Assembly (NCBI GenBank): GCA_963977425.1
Contig: CAXBOO010000004.1
Span: forward strand, 186,001-250,000
Reading direction: 5' to 3'
Source: CAXBOO01 sp963977425
GTDB lineage: Bacteria; Bacteroidota; Bacteroidia; Flavobacteriales_D; Luteibaculaceae
DNA: 64,000 nt
The position numbers and the translations under genes were made by a program. The notes under the pieces are model-generated. The model saw only the letters and a program-made list of their open reading frames with translations. It was not told the origin of the DNA and did not search any database. Positions 45,685-53,406 of the stretch are shown in pieces; position 1 is the first letter of the stretch; the number at the start of each line of letters is the position of its first letter.

Positions 45685-45704
45685 ATTCCCGTTTTCACGG
45701 GAAT
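45685..45704. repeat. Isolated ATTCCC-N8-GGGAAT palindrome
   Basis: ATTCCC GTTTTCAC GGGAAT, the same core as in the neighbouring tandem array but outside the 117-base period and with a different centre. Confidence 0.85.
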
Positions 45705-45899
45705 GGAATGCCGGTTATGTGAATGAAACAGTGGTTAAGGTGTGAACAAAAATTGGGTAATGAAATGGCTGTAATAGGAGTTAGAGAAGATGATGAAACA
45801 ATAAAGAAACTCCTACTTATAATCAAATGCAGTACATTTATTTTTGTGTATAAGGCAACGAATTGATATTCTTGTCGATTATACTCTTGAAAGCGCGTT

Positions 45900-46418
45900 A
45901 TGAAAACAATTAAAATATTCAGTTCTATTCTTGCCATCGTATTGTTGGCTACATCGGTATCGGCACAAGAATTTGTTGTGCCTCAAAAGTATAGCTTAGA
46001 AAAAACGGCTGACTACGCCCCGTACGAAAACGATGTAATTGCCTGCGCTACTTGGCTAGAAACAGCGCCAGTAAAAGGTGAGAAAAAGAAACTGAAGGCT
46101 GCCAATAAATTTCTGATGCAATGGCTAACGGGTAGCCCTTCGGTTACGATTGAAATCAATGAGAAAATTGTGAACTTTAGCGAAGTCAACCCCGAACTTA
46201 TAACTGTTTTTATGGCTGGTTGGGCCAAATATGCGCTTGAAAATAAAGTATCTTACAACGAAGTATTGGCCAATATTGCGGGAATAAAGAGTGTTGTAAA
46301 ATCCTACAATACCAATCTCAATAAAGGAATGAAACAAGATGAGGCTATCGAAAAATACAAGGAATTGATTGAACACAAACAAATTACCAAATGGGTAAAT
46401 CACATGTTGTATAATTAA
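45900..46418 (+). CDS. Secreted protein of unknown function
   Basis: A 172-residue protein with a clear signal peptide (KTIKIFSSILAIVLLATSVSA, cleavage near residue 22). The mature part is mainly helical, with one paired-Cys candidate only at ACATW. It has KANKFLMQWLTGSP and a C-terminal TKWVNHMLYN. I do not recognise a family. A TAttTTTG box lies about 55 bases upstream. It converges on another secreted unknown with only 3 bases between the stop codons. Confidence 0.75.
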   Translation: MKTIKIFSSILAIVLLATSVSAQEFVVPQKYSLEKTADYAPYENDVIACATWLETAPVKGEKKKLKAANKFLMQWLTGSPSVTIEINEKIVNFSEVNPELITVFMAGWAKYALENKVSYNEVLANIAGIKSVVKSYNTNLNKGMKQDEAIEKYKELIEHKQITKWVNHMLYN

Positions 46419-46421
46419 TTG

Positions 46422-46880
46422 CTAGTCTAGCAACTGAACTTCTAATTTATCGTTGTGGTCGTTGCGTGTTACAATTCTCATTTCGCCATACACCATCATC
46501 TCAAAAATGGTGGTTTCACCTTGTTTGTAAGCTTTTGTCACTTCTCCACCCAAACCTTCAAGGTCGTTGATGGTTTCTGGAATAACTTTCAATAATTCTT
46601 TTCTATTGGTAACGGTGTAAGTGTTTATTTTGCCATTGTCCACATCCAAGGTGGTTACCAATCGGTTACTGTAGATAGAATATTCAACGCCATAAACGAA
46701 GGCTCCAAATCGGAAACAAGAACAATCGGTAGCGATGCTGTCGTTCAAAATGGAATTCATTTCTTGAGGTACCCCAGTACAAGGAATTACCACTTTAGAG
46801 AAAGTTTGTGACAACAGAAAATTCGTGGTGAAAATACAAATAAGGAAGGCTAATACTTGTTTGGTTTTAAGGAAGATCAT
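46422..46880 (-). CDS. Secreted protein of unknown function
   Basis: A 152-residue protein with a signal peptide (about 1-25, ending LLSQ). The mature part contains three cysteines (near 34, 53 and 55: VIPCTG, DCSCF) and beta-rich sequence (NRLVTTLDVDNGKINTYTV). No family is recognised. It lies 50 bases downstream of galE on the same strand and may share its transcript; that need not mean a shared function. Confidence 0.72.
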   Translation of the reverse strand: MIFLKTKQVLAFLICIFTTNFLLSQTFSKVVIPCTGVPQEMNSILNDSIATDCSCFRFGAFVYGVEYSIYSNRLVTTLDVDNGKINTYTVTNRKELLKVIPETINDLEGLGGEVTKAYKQGETTIFEMMVYGEMRIVTRNDHNDKLEVQLLD

Positions 46881-46930
46881 GTATATGAAATCGATGAATT
46901 AGCCTTTTGCTTGCTGTGCTAAGATATAAA

Positions 46931-47959
46931 TCAATTTTCAGATAAAGCTTGTTCCCATTGCCATGCGTGTAGCAATGAATCTTCTAGACTGTATTGAGGT
47001 TTCCATCCCAATTCGGATTTTATTTTACTTGGATCGGCATATACTTTTTCTACGTCACCACTTCGGCGTCCAACAATAGCGTAATCAAGTTTTACGTTGC
47101 TTACTGCTTCAAATGCTTTTATAACCTCTAGTACCGACGAACCATTTCCGGTACCAACATTGTAAACTTCCAATGCTTTGTTTGCGTTGTTTTCTAAGGC
47201 CAAAATGTGTGCAGAAGCCAAATCCATCACGTGGATGTAATCCCTAATGCACGAACCGTCTTTGGTGTCGTAATCATCTCCATACACTTGTAAAGCGCCT
47301 CGTTTGCCTATGGCAGATTGTGTTATGAAGGGCACTAAATTGTTGGGTGTTCCTATTGGCCATTCACCAATTGTTGCGCTCGGATGGGCTCCTATCGGGT
47401 TGAAATAGCGTAGAAGTGTAAAAGCAATGTCATTTTCGGTAGCTGTAAAATCACTTATGATGCGCTCGCATACTTGCTTGGTATAACCGTAAGGCGATTC
47501 GGCTATTTTAATCGGAGCAGTTTCGTCTACAGGAAGCGTATCGGGCTGACCGTACACTGTACAACTCGAGCTAAAAACAAATTTTTCGAAGCCTAAGTTT
47601 TTACTTTCTTCCAATAAAGAAACCAAAGTGCCTATGTTGTTTCGGTAGTATTTAAGGGGGTTTTCAACACTTTCTCCTACAGCTTTATTGGCAGCAAAAT
47701 GAATGCAACCCCAAATAGGGCCTTCTTTTTCGGCAATGCTTCTCAACACATCTTTGTTGTTGCAATCGCCATTGTAAAACCGCAGTTTCCCACCACAGAT
47801 GGCTTCTAAATTGCCCAGTGTTTTGATGTAAGAATTATCCAAATTGTCAACGATGATGGGCGTATAACCTTTGGAATGCAAATCGGTAACAGTATGTGAA
47901 CCAATAAAACCCAAACCACCGGTTACAAGAACTTTTTTACTTTGTTTTGTTGAAGGCAT
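46931..47959 (-). CDS. galE: UDP-glucose 4-epimerase GalE
   Basis: Interconverts UDP-glucose and UDP-galactose with bound NAD. The 342-residue extended SDR has GGLGFIGSH (14-22), the catalytic SSSCTVYG (about 130) and YGYTK (about 157-161), and FNPIGAHPSATIGEWPIG, NNLVPFI typical of GalE. It supplies galactose for surface glycans. It is divergent from the oxidoreductase at 47971, with 11 bases between the start codons, so regulation would have to be very compact. Confidence 0.94.
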   Translation of the reverse strand: MPSTKQSKKVLVTGGLGFIGSHTVTDLHSKGYTPIIVDNLDNSYIKTLGNLEAICGGKLRFYNGDCNNKDVLRSIAEKEGPIWGCIHFAANKAVGESVENPLKYYRNNIGTLVSLLEESKNLGFEKFVFSSSCTVYGQPDTLPVDETAPIKIAESPYGYTKQVCERIISDFTATENDIAFTLLRYFNPIGAHPSATIGEWPIGTPNNLVPFITQSAIGKRGALQVYGDDYDTKDGSCIRDYIHVMDLASAHILALENNANKALEVYNVGTGNGSSVLEVIKAFEAVSNVKLDYAIVGRRSGDVEKVYADPSKIKSELGWKPQYSLEDSLLHAWQWEQALSEN

Positions 47960-47970
47960 AAGACAAAAGA

Positions 47971-48966
47971 ATGGAAAATAAGTTATATAAGTGTTTTAGA
48001 GTGTACGAAGAAGACGGTATTTTTAAGTCGAAAATTGAATTGCAGCCGTTGGCACAACTTCATGCACCAGATAATGTGTTGGTAAAAGTGAGTTATTCTT
48101 CACTGAATTACAAGGATGCATTAAGTACCAGTGGCCATAAAGGCATTACCAGAAAATTCCCTCACACACCAGGTATAGACGCTGTTGGTGAAGTAACTGA
48201 AATTGGGAAAAGCAATTTTTCTAAAGGCCAAAAAGTACTCGTTACCAGTTACGATTTGGGCATGAATACACCTGGAGGATTTTCTGAATTCATTTCTATA
48301 CCTGCCGCTTGGGTAGTGCCTTTGCCAGACGGTATGTCTGAACTGCAAAGCATGATATTGGGTACCGCTGGTTTTACAGCTGCCTTGGCTTTGTACAAGA
48401 TGGAACAATGTGGTCAAAACCCAGAAATGGGAAAAATATTGGTAACAGGAGCAACGGGTGCGGTAGGTTCATTGTCGTTGGCCTTGCTTAAAAAGTGTGG
48501 GTATGAATCCATAGCGTCTTCGGGTAAAACCGATAAACACGATTACTTAAAATCGTTGGGAGCAAATGAAATAATAGACCGTGCAGCTGTAAACGACGAC
48601 AGTAAGAAACCTTTTTTAAGCGTTCGCTGGGCTGGTGCTATAGACACTATTGGAGGAAATACTTTAGAAACTATTTTAAAATCGACAGGGCATAATGCCA
48701 ATGTTGCTGTATGTGGTTTGGTAGCATCGCCTAATTTTAATACCACGGTGTACCCATTCATCATCAAAGGCAATAATTTATTGGGAGTGGAATCGGCTGA
48801 ATGTGATTATGAATTGAGAGTGAAACTTTGGGGCAAGTTAGCGAACGAATGGAGCATTGATTTTCCGTCGAATGCCGTTGATATCTGTTCTTTGGACGAT
48901 TTGTCAGACCGCATTCAAAAGATGCTACAGTCTAAGCTGTTTGGGCGTGTTGTTGTAAAAATTTAA
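47971..48966 (+). CDS. YhdH/AcuI-family acrylyl-CoA reductase-like oxidoreductase
   Basis: A 331-residue zinc-free medium-chain dehydrogenase/reductase. VKVSYSSLNYKDALSTSGH (about 34-52) and FPHTPGIDAVGEV (about 62-74) are the YhdH signature, and VTGATGAVGSLSLALL (about 155-170) is the NADPH site. AcuI homologues reduce acrylyl-CoA to propionyl-CoA, which would connect with the carboxyl transferase just downstream; this is inference. It ends with a terminator before that gene, so they are separate transcripts. Confidence 0.87.
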   Translation: MENKLYKCFRVYEEDGIFKSKIELQPLAQLHAPDNVLVKVSYSSLNYKDALSTSGHKGITRKFPHTPGIDAVGEVTEIGKSNFSKGQKVLVTSYDLGMNTPGGFSEFISIPAAWVVPLPDGMSELQSMILGTAGFTAALALYKMEQCGQNPEMGKILVTGATGAVGSLSLALLKKCGYESIASSGKTDKHDYLKSLGANEIIDRAAVNDDSKKPFLSVRWAGAIDTIGGNTLETILKSTGHNANVAVCGLVASPNFNTTVYPFIIKGNNLLGVESAECDYELRVKLWGKLANEWSIDFPSNAVDICSLDDLSDRIQKMLQSKLFGRVVVKI

Positions 48967-49065
48967 TTTTTTTTCGTCGAAGATGCAACCATCTTAAAAA
49001 CCTTCCGTCTTGGCTTACAGAGTATCCTAAAAGAATACAAAATAATTTTCCCCAACCAAAAGTTT

Positions 49066-49095
49066 AAAGCCCATTTTCAGGGCTTTTTCTTTTTC
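49066..49095 (+). terminator. Terminator after the YhdH-like gene
   Basis: A perfect 7-bp stem AAAGCCC / GGGCTTT with a 7-nt loop runs into a T/C-rich tract. It lies 99 bases past the stop. Confidence 0.75.
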
Positions 49096-49146
49096 TAGTG
49101 CTCCAAGTTCATTGTATTTCTAAATTTACGCCATCAAATAGGCGAT

Positions 49147-50688
49147 ATGCAAGAGCATTTGGATTTATTACAATCAAAAAAAGACGAAGCACAAAAAGGC
49201 GGAGGAGAGGCTAGGCTTACAGCACAGCACTCTAAAGGCAAATTAAGTGCTCGTGAAAGACTACATTTTTTATTAGACGAAGGCAGTTTTCAGGAAATGG
49301 GGCAATTGGTTACACACCGTAGCACCAACTTCGGACTGGATAAACAGAAATTTTTAGGCGATGGCGTTGTAACCGGTTATGGTACAGTTGGCGGTCGTTT
49401 GGTGTATGTGTTTTCTCAAGACTTTACGGTTTTGGGTGGTTCTTTGGCCGAAGCACATGCCGAGAAAATTTGTAAAATAATGGATCTCGCAATTGAAAAT
49501 GGCGCGCCAGTTATAGGGTTGAACGATTCTGGTGGAGCACGTATTCAAGAAGGTGTGGTTTCATTGGGTGGTTATGCCGATATTTTTTACCGCAATACCA
49601 TGGCCAGCGGTGTAGTGCCTCAGATTAGTGCCATCATGGGACCTTGTGCCGGTGGTGCCGTTTATTCGCCAGCACTTACCGATTTTACCGCGATGGTAGA
49701 AGGAAGCTCTTACATGTTTGTTACAGGCCCTAACGTGGTAAAAACCGTAACGCATGAAGATGTAAGTTCTGAAGATTTGGGTGGTGCATCTGCGCATTCT
49801 ACCAAATCGGGTGTTACACACTTTACTTATGGAAACGATGTTTTGGCCATCAATGGTCTTAAAAAATTGTTGTCATACGTTCCGCAAAACTGCGAGGATA
49901 AAGCTCCTGATCTTCCTTACCAAATTGGCAATGAGAAAAGAACGAAGCTGAACAACATTATTCCAGAAAACCCAAATCAACCTTACGACATTCGTGAGGT
50001 TATTGACCATACCATCGATACCGATACTTTTTTCGAAGTGCATAAAGATTATGCCGAAAACATCGTTGTTGGATTTGCTCGTTTAGCCGGTAAAAGCATA
50101 GGCGTTGTTGCCAATCAGCCAGCGTATTTAGCGGGAGTGTTGGACATTAAGTCGAGCAATAAAGCTGCACGTTTTGTGCGTTTCTGCGATGCGTTCAATA
50201 TTCCTTTGTTGGTGTTTGAAGATGTACCCGGATTTTTACCAGGAACCGATCAAGAGTGGAATGGTATCATAACCAACGGAGCGAAACTATTGTATGCTTT
50301 CTGCGAAGCTACCGTGCCAAGAATTACAGTTATAACGCGTAAAGCCTATGGTGGAGCATACGATGTAATGAACTCGAAGCACATAGGTTCGGACTTGAAC
50401 TTTGCGTGGCCAAGTGCAGAAATTGCGGTAATGGGAGCCAAAGGCGCAGCCGAAATTATTTTTAGAAAAGAGATAGCATCCGCGGCCAATCCTGAAGAAA
50501 AACTGAAGGAAAAAGAAGCAGAGTATGCCGAGTTGTTCGCCAACCCATACAATGCAGCAGCTAGAGGTTATGTAGACGAAGTAATTTCTCCTGATACCAC
50601 AAGAGAGAAACTTATTAAGGCCTTTTCTATGTTGGAAAACAAAGCCAAAAAATTACCAAAGAAAAAGCACGGCAACATTCCGTTGTAG
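49147..50688 (+). CDS. Acyl-CoA carboxylase carboxyltransferase (propionyl-CoA carboxylase beta type)
   Basis: A 513-residue beta subunit that moves CO2 from carboxybiotin to an acyl-CoA. The N-terminal half has GQLVTHRSTNFG and GLNDSGGARIQEGV, and the C-terminal half has FEDVPGFLPGTDQEWNGII and RKAYGGAYDVMNSKHIGSD, as in PccB/MmdA. The substrate is probably propionyl-CoA or methylmalonyl-CoA. The biotin-carboxylase or decarboxylase partners are not adjacent. A strong terminator follows, and the nearby acrylyl-CoA reductase-like gene fits a propionyl-CoA theme. Confidence 0.9.
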   Translation: MQEHLDLLQSKKDEAQKGGGEARLTAQHSKGKLSARERLHFLLDEGSFQEMGQLVTHRSTNFGLDKQKFLGDGVVTGYGTVGGRLVYVFSQDFTVLGGSLAEAHAEKICKIMDLAIENGAPVIGLNDSGGARIQEGVVSLGGYADIFYRNTMASGVVPQISAIMGPCAGGAVYSPALTDFTAMVEGSSYMFVTGPNVVKTVTHEDVSSEDLGGASAHSTKSGVTHFTYGNDVLAINGLKKLLSYVPQNCEDKAPDLPYQIGNEKRTKLNNIIPENPNQPYDIREVIDHTIDTDTFFEVHKDYAENIVVGFARLAGKSIGVVANQPAYLAGVLDIKSSNKAARFVRFCDAFNIPLLVFEDVPGFLPGTDQEWNGIITNGAKLLYAFCEATVPRITVITRKAYGGAYDVMNSKHIGSDLNFAWPSAEIAVMGAKGAAEIIFRKEIASAANPEEKLKEKEAEYAELFANPYNAAARGYVDEVISPDTTREKLIKAFSMLENKAKKLPKKKHGNIPL

Positions 50689-50716
50689 TATTTGAGTAAG
50701 AATTATAACATCTTTA

Positions 50717-50754
50717 AAAGGGAATTGAAACTCAGTGTTCGGTTCCCTTTTTTT
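50717..50754 (+). terminator. Terminator of the carboxyltransferase gene
   Basis: A 13-bp stem AAAGGGAATTGAA / TTCGGTTCCCTTT with two G-U pairs and an 8-nt loop, followed by T residues, 28 bases after the stop. Confidence 0.85.
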
Positions 50755-50788
50755 GTGGAGTAAGCTTTTATTTAAGAGTAACTCACTT

Positions 50789-50829
50789 GTCAGTTCGAGT
50801 GTTTCTATTTCATCGAAATGTATCGAGAA
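50789..50829. repeat. Interspersed element, copy 1
   Basis: Begins GTCAGTTCGAGTGTTTC and ends CATCGAAATGTATCGAGAA. It matches copy 2 at 51098-51140 over nearly its whole length, with two fewer bases in the central T-run. Confidence 0.85.
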
Positions 50830-50916
50830 CTATCTAATGAAAGAGTTGTTATCTATTACAACTCGCGAAGCTGAAGGCCTAAAAAAGTAAGCTTAGAAAA
50901 ATACAGTGTAAAAGCC

Positions 50917-50941
50917 GTTCTCAAACATACTGTTTGAGAAC
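50917..50941. repeat. Perfect 11-bp inverted repeat
   Basis: GTTCTCAAACA / TGTTTGAGAAC around TAC. No T-run follows, so it is not an obvious terminator. Confidence 0.8.
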
Positions 50942-51012
50942 TTGTTCGAGTTTATGTTTGATAGGTTTTGAGCGCTTATTTTTCAAGTGCTTTTTTCAGC
51001 CAATGCCTTTTG

Positions 51013-51038
51013 TTTCTTTTGGGCTAAGCCAAAAGAAA
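51013..51038. repeat. Hairpin around TTTTGGGCTAAGCCAAAA
   Basis: A 10-bp stem TTTCTTTTGG / CCAAAAGAAA with the loop GCTAAG. I recall similar elements as common interspersed repeats in bacterial genomes, but could not check the copy number. Confidence 0.7.
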
Positions 51039-51097
51039 AGAGAACTACTCTTTCTCGTCATAGAATAGAAAATAATTTCGAAGAATTTGTGCAATGA

Positions 51098-51140
51098 GTC
51101 AGTTCGAGTGTTTCGATTTTTCATCGAAATGTATCGAGAA
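51098..51140. repeat. Interspersed element, copy 2
   Basis: Same element as 50789-50829 in the same orientation, ending CATCGAAATGTATCGAGAA. The copy-to-copy distance is 309 bases. Confidence 0.85.
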
Positions 51141-51229
51141 TCGATTGGAGGATGCCTTCATCCATAAAATGACATTTTTTCACATTTTAATTCGCAGCTT
51201 ATTCAGTAAATTCATCAAAATTTTAAACG

Positions 51230-51850
51230 ATGAAAAAATACATTGCATTGGCCTTAGTGGCAGGATTTGGTTTGATGAGCATGATCTTCGCTCCTACAGG
51301 GAACGATTCTTTGGCTTTGGGTAAAACTTTGCCAAAAGAAGGAAACGAATTGTACAACCCGTCTACTAAAAAGGAAGTAAACATTGCTGATTTTAAAGGT
51401 GAGAACGGTACGTTAATCATTTTTTCTTGCAATACTTGCCCGTTTGTAATGGCTTGGGAAGACCGTTACAACGACTTGCATAGCCTTGCCGCTAACAATA
51501 AGATTGGATCTGTTTTAGTAAACAGCAACGAGGCTAAGCGCAAAGGAGACGATAGCGAGAAAGAAATGCTAGAGCACTATAGAAAACAAGGCTATACGAT
51601 GCCTTATCTTATGGACAACAACCACGAGTTGGCGGATGCGCTTGGAGCTAAAACGACTCCACACGTATTTTTGTTCGATGGCGATAATAAATTGGTATAC
51701 CGAGGGGCTATCGACGATAATTTTAAAGACAAAGACGCTGTTACAAAAACTTATTTGGCTGATGCTTTAAAGCAATTGGGAACAGGGGCGGAAATTGAAA
51801 CGAAGTCTACACCAGCTAAAGGATGTAGCATCAAACGCATAGCGAAATAA
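51230..51850 (+). CDS. Exported thioredoxin-fold (redoxin) protein
   Basis: A 206-residue protein with a hydrophobic N-terminus (KKYIALALVAGFGLMSMIFA) that acts as a signal peptide or anchor. The AhpC/TSA-like fold has SCNTCPFVMAWEDRY (about 64-78) with a CxxC pair, and TTPHVFLFDGDN with the cis-Pro (about 144). It ends GCSIKRIAK with one more Cys near residue 199. The CNTCPF motif is typical of a peroxiredoxin-like thioredoxin subgroup with unknown substrates. A T-rich hairpin terminator follows. Confidence 0.82.
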   Translation: MKKYIALALVAGFGLMSMIFAPTGNDSLALGKTLPKEGNELYNPSTKKEVNIADFKGENGTLIIFSCNTCPFVMAWEDRYNDLHSLAANNKIGSVLVNSNEAKRKGDDSEKEMLEHYRKQGYTMPYLMDNNHELADALGAKTTPHVFLFDGDNKLVYRGAIDDNFKDKDAVTKTYLADALKQLGTGAEIETKSTPAKGCSIKRIAK

Positions 51851-51876
51851 TTTATAATTCCAAAAAGGATAATTTG

Positions 51877-51909
51877 AAAGGGTAGGTGCAAAGCATTTAC
51901 CCTTTTTTT
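51877..51909 (+). terminator. Terminator after the redoxin gene
   Basis: AAAGGGTA pairs with TACCCTTT around a partly self-paired loop, followed by seven T, 26 bases after the stop. Confidence 0.75.
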
Positions 51910-51999
51910 ATTCATCAATCCATCGTCAACATTTATTTTCGGATGAATGGTTGATTTCAAACGATTGTATATATTTAGGGAAATCAAATATCCCTATTT

Positions 52000-53340
52000 A
52001 TGAAAAAACAATACCCATTTATTTTATTGTTTATCCTTTCGGTATTTGGCGCTCAAGCCCAATTGTCTGGTTTGCCCGATTTAAGTTCATTGGGCGTACC
52101 ATTAGATTCTACTCAGATTATCAGCGGTATACTTACCCCTAATCCAACTGGCGAGCGGTATAAAGATCCCATATTTAGCAGCGTTATTGTCACATCGGGA
52201 ATTCCGTTTGGTGTAGCTCCTGCCGTTTTCGATACATTACAAACTCCTATTCCTGCTTACCCTTTGGCTATGGATGTGTATCAGCCTTTAGGCGATGTGC
52301 TTAATCCAGAAACTCGCCCAGTCATAGTATTTGCATTTGGAGGAGCTTTTATTTATGGCGCTAGAGTATCGCCCGACATTGTTCAACTATGTACGCGTTT
52401 TGCTCAATTGGGTTATGTAACGGTATCTATCGATTACCGTCTTTCCGATGAGTTGTTGTTGAATCCTTCGCCTGTAATCGCCATGCGCGCGGTAGGTAAA
52501 GGCATGCACGATATGAAAGCTTCGATTAGATTTTTGCGCATGCAAGAAGATGTGTTGGCCAATGTATTGAACATCAATACCGATAAAATATATGTTGGAG
52601 GAGTTTCTGCTGGCGGATTTGCAGCATTGCACACGGCTTATTTAGATAGAATTGAAGAGTTGCCAGAAGAATTTATAGAGCCTTTAGAAAAAATGGGCGG
52701 CATAGAGGGAAATAGTGGTCATCCAGGGTATTCATCAGAAGTTGCTGCGTGCATTAATTTATGTGGCGCCTTAGGGAAAAAAGAATGGCTTGAACCAGGC
52801 GATGTTCCTTTGGTAAGCATGCATGGCGATAAAGACGGAACGGTACCTTACGATAGCGATACCATTCGCGTTTTAGATATCAATTATCCTGTGGATGGAT
52901 CGGCTGCTATTCACCGTAGAGCGAATGACATTGGGGTGCACAACGACTTTTACACCTTTGTTGGTGCAGGACATACGCCCTTTATTTTGCCCAATTTAAT
53001 TACAGAAAGTGAAAGGGCTTACATGGACACAACGTTTGAGTTTGTTCGAGATTTTATGTTTGGTGTCGTTACGGGTTCATCTGCCGTGGGAGTTGGCGAA
53101 AACGATGTGGATTTTGATTATAGTTTATCGCCAAATCCTGTCAACGAAGTGCTGCATTTAGAATTGAATTCGGGATTGGTTTCTAGCGTTCAGATTTTTG
53201 CATTGGATGGAAAAGAAATGTTCTCTTCAAGTTTCAATACGGCAATTGATATAGACGTTAGTGAATTTGCTAAAGGCAATTATGCAATCCGAGTTGAAAA
53301 CGAAAATGGATATAGTACACAGCAGTTTATGGTGAAGTAA
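52000..53340 (+). CDS. T9SS-exported alpha/beta-hydrolase (carboxylesterase-like)
   Basis: A secreted esterase/lipase-type enzyme of 446 residues. A signal peptide ends near GAQAQ (residue 21). FAFGGAFIYGA (about 110-120) is an HGG-like oxyanion hole, GVSAGG (near residue 202) carries the nucleophile Ser, HGDKDGTVPY (about 275) the Asp, and GAGHTPF (about 322) the His, so the triad is complete. The last 75 residues (LSPNPVNEVLHLEL...YSTQQFMVK) are a type A T9SS C-terminal domain, to be cut by PorU. The substrate is unknown. It ends at a bidirectional terminator. Confidence 0.88.
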   Translation: MKKQYPFILLFILSVFGAQAQLSGLPDLSSLGVPLDSTQIISGILTPNPTGERYKDPIFSSVIVTSGIPFGVAPAVFDTLQTPIPAYPLAMDVYQPLGDVLNPETRPVIVFAFGGAFIYGARVSPDIVQLCTRFAQLGYVTVSIDYRLSDELLLNPSPVIAMRAVGKGMHDMKASIRFLRMQEDVLANVLNINTDKIYVGGVSAGGFAALHTAYLDRIEELPEEFIEPLEKMGGIEGNSGHPGYSSEVAACINLCGALGKKEWLEPGDVPLVSMHGDKDGTVPYDSDTIRVLDINYPVDGSAAIHRRANDIGVHNDFYTFVGAGHTPFILPNLITESERAYMDTTFEFVRDFMFGVVTGSSAVGVGENDVDFDYSLSPNPVNEVLHLELNSGLVSSVQIFALDGKEMFSSSFNTAIDIDVSEFAKGNYAIRVENENGYSTQQFMVK

Positions 53341-53358
53341 ACCAAAACATATTTCAAT

Positions 53359-53387
53359 AAAAAAAGGCACGTATTGTGCCTTTTTTT
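53359..53387. terminator. Bidirectional terminator
   Basis: AAAAAAAGGCAC / GTGCCTTTTTTT, a perfect 12-bp palindrome with a GTATT loop. It has A-runs and T-runs on both sides and so can stop both the esterase and the convergent unknown gene. Confidence 0.9.
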
Positions 53388-53406
53388 ATGTCAAAAACTA
53401 AGGCAA

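Larger units (their letters stand above)
45207..45899. other. Gene-free spacer of about 0.7 kb
   Basis: After the operon terminator this region holds the tandem palindromic array (45317 to about 45640), one further single palindrome (45685-45704), and about 190 bases of plain AT-rich sequence with a TATTTTTG box (45839-45846) that may serve the gene at 45900. Short open frames here are explained by the repeats and lack coding character. Confidence 0.85.
50755..51229. other. Repeat-rich intergenic spacer
   Basis: No supported gene. It contains two copies of a 41-43 base element (50789-50829 and 51098-51140), a perfect 11-bp inverted repeat (50917-50941) and a 10-bp hairpin (51013-51038). Open frames across 51094-51324 do not look coding and overlap the next gene. 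Confidence 0.85.

Noticed and set aside
51094..51324. Open frame of 76 residues
   Set aside because: It begins in the interspersed repeat and overlaps the signal-peptide start of the redoxin gene in another frame.
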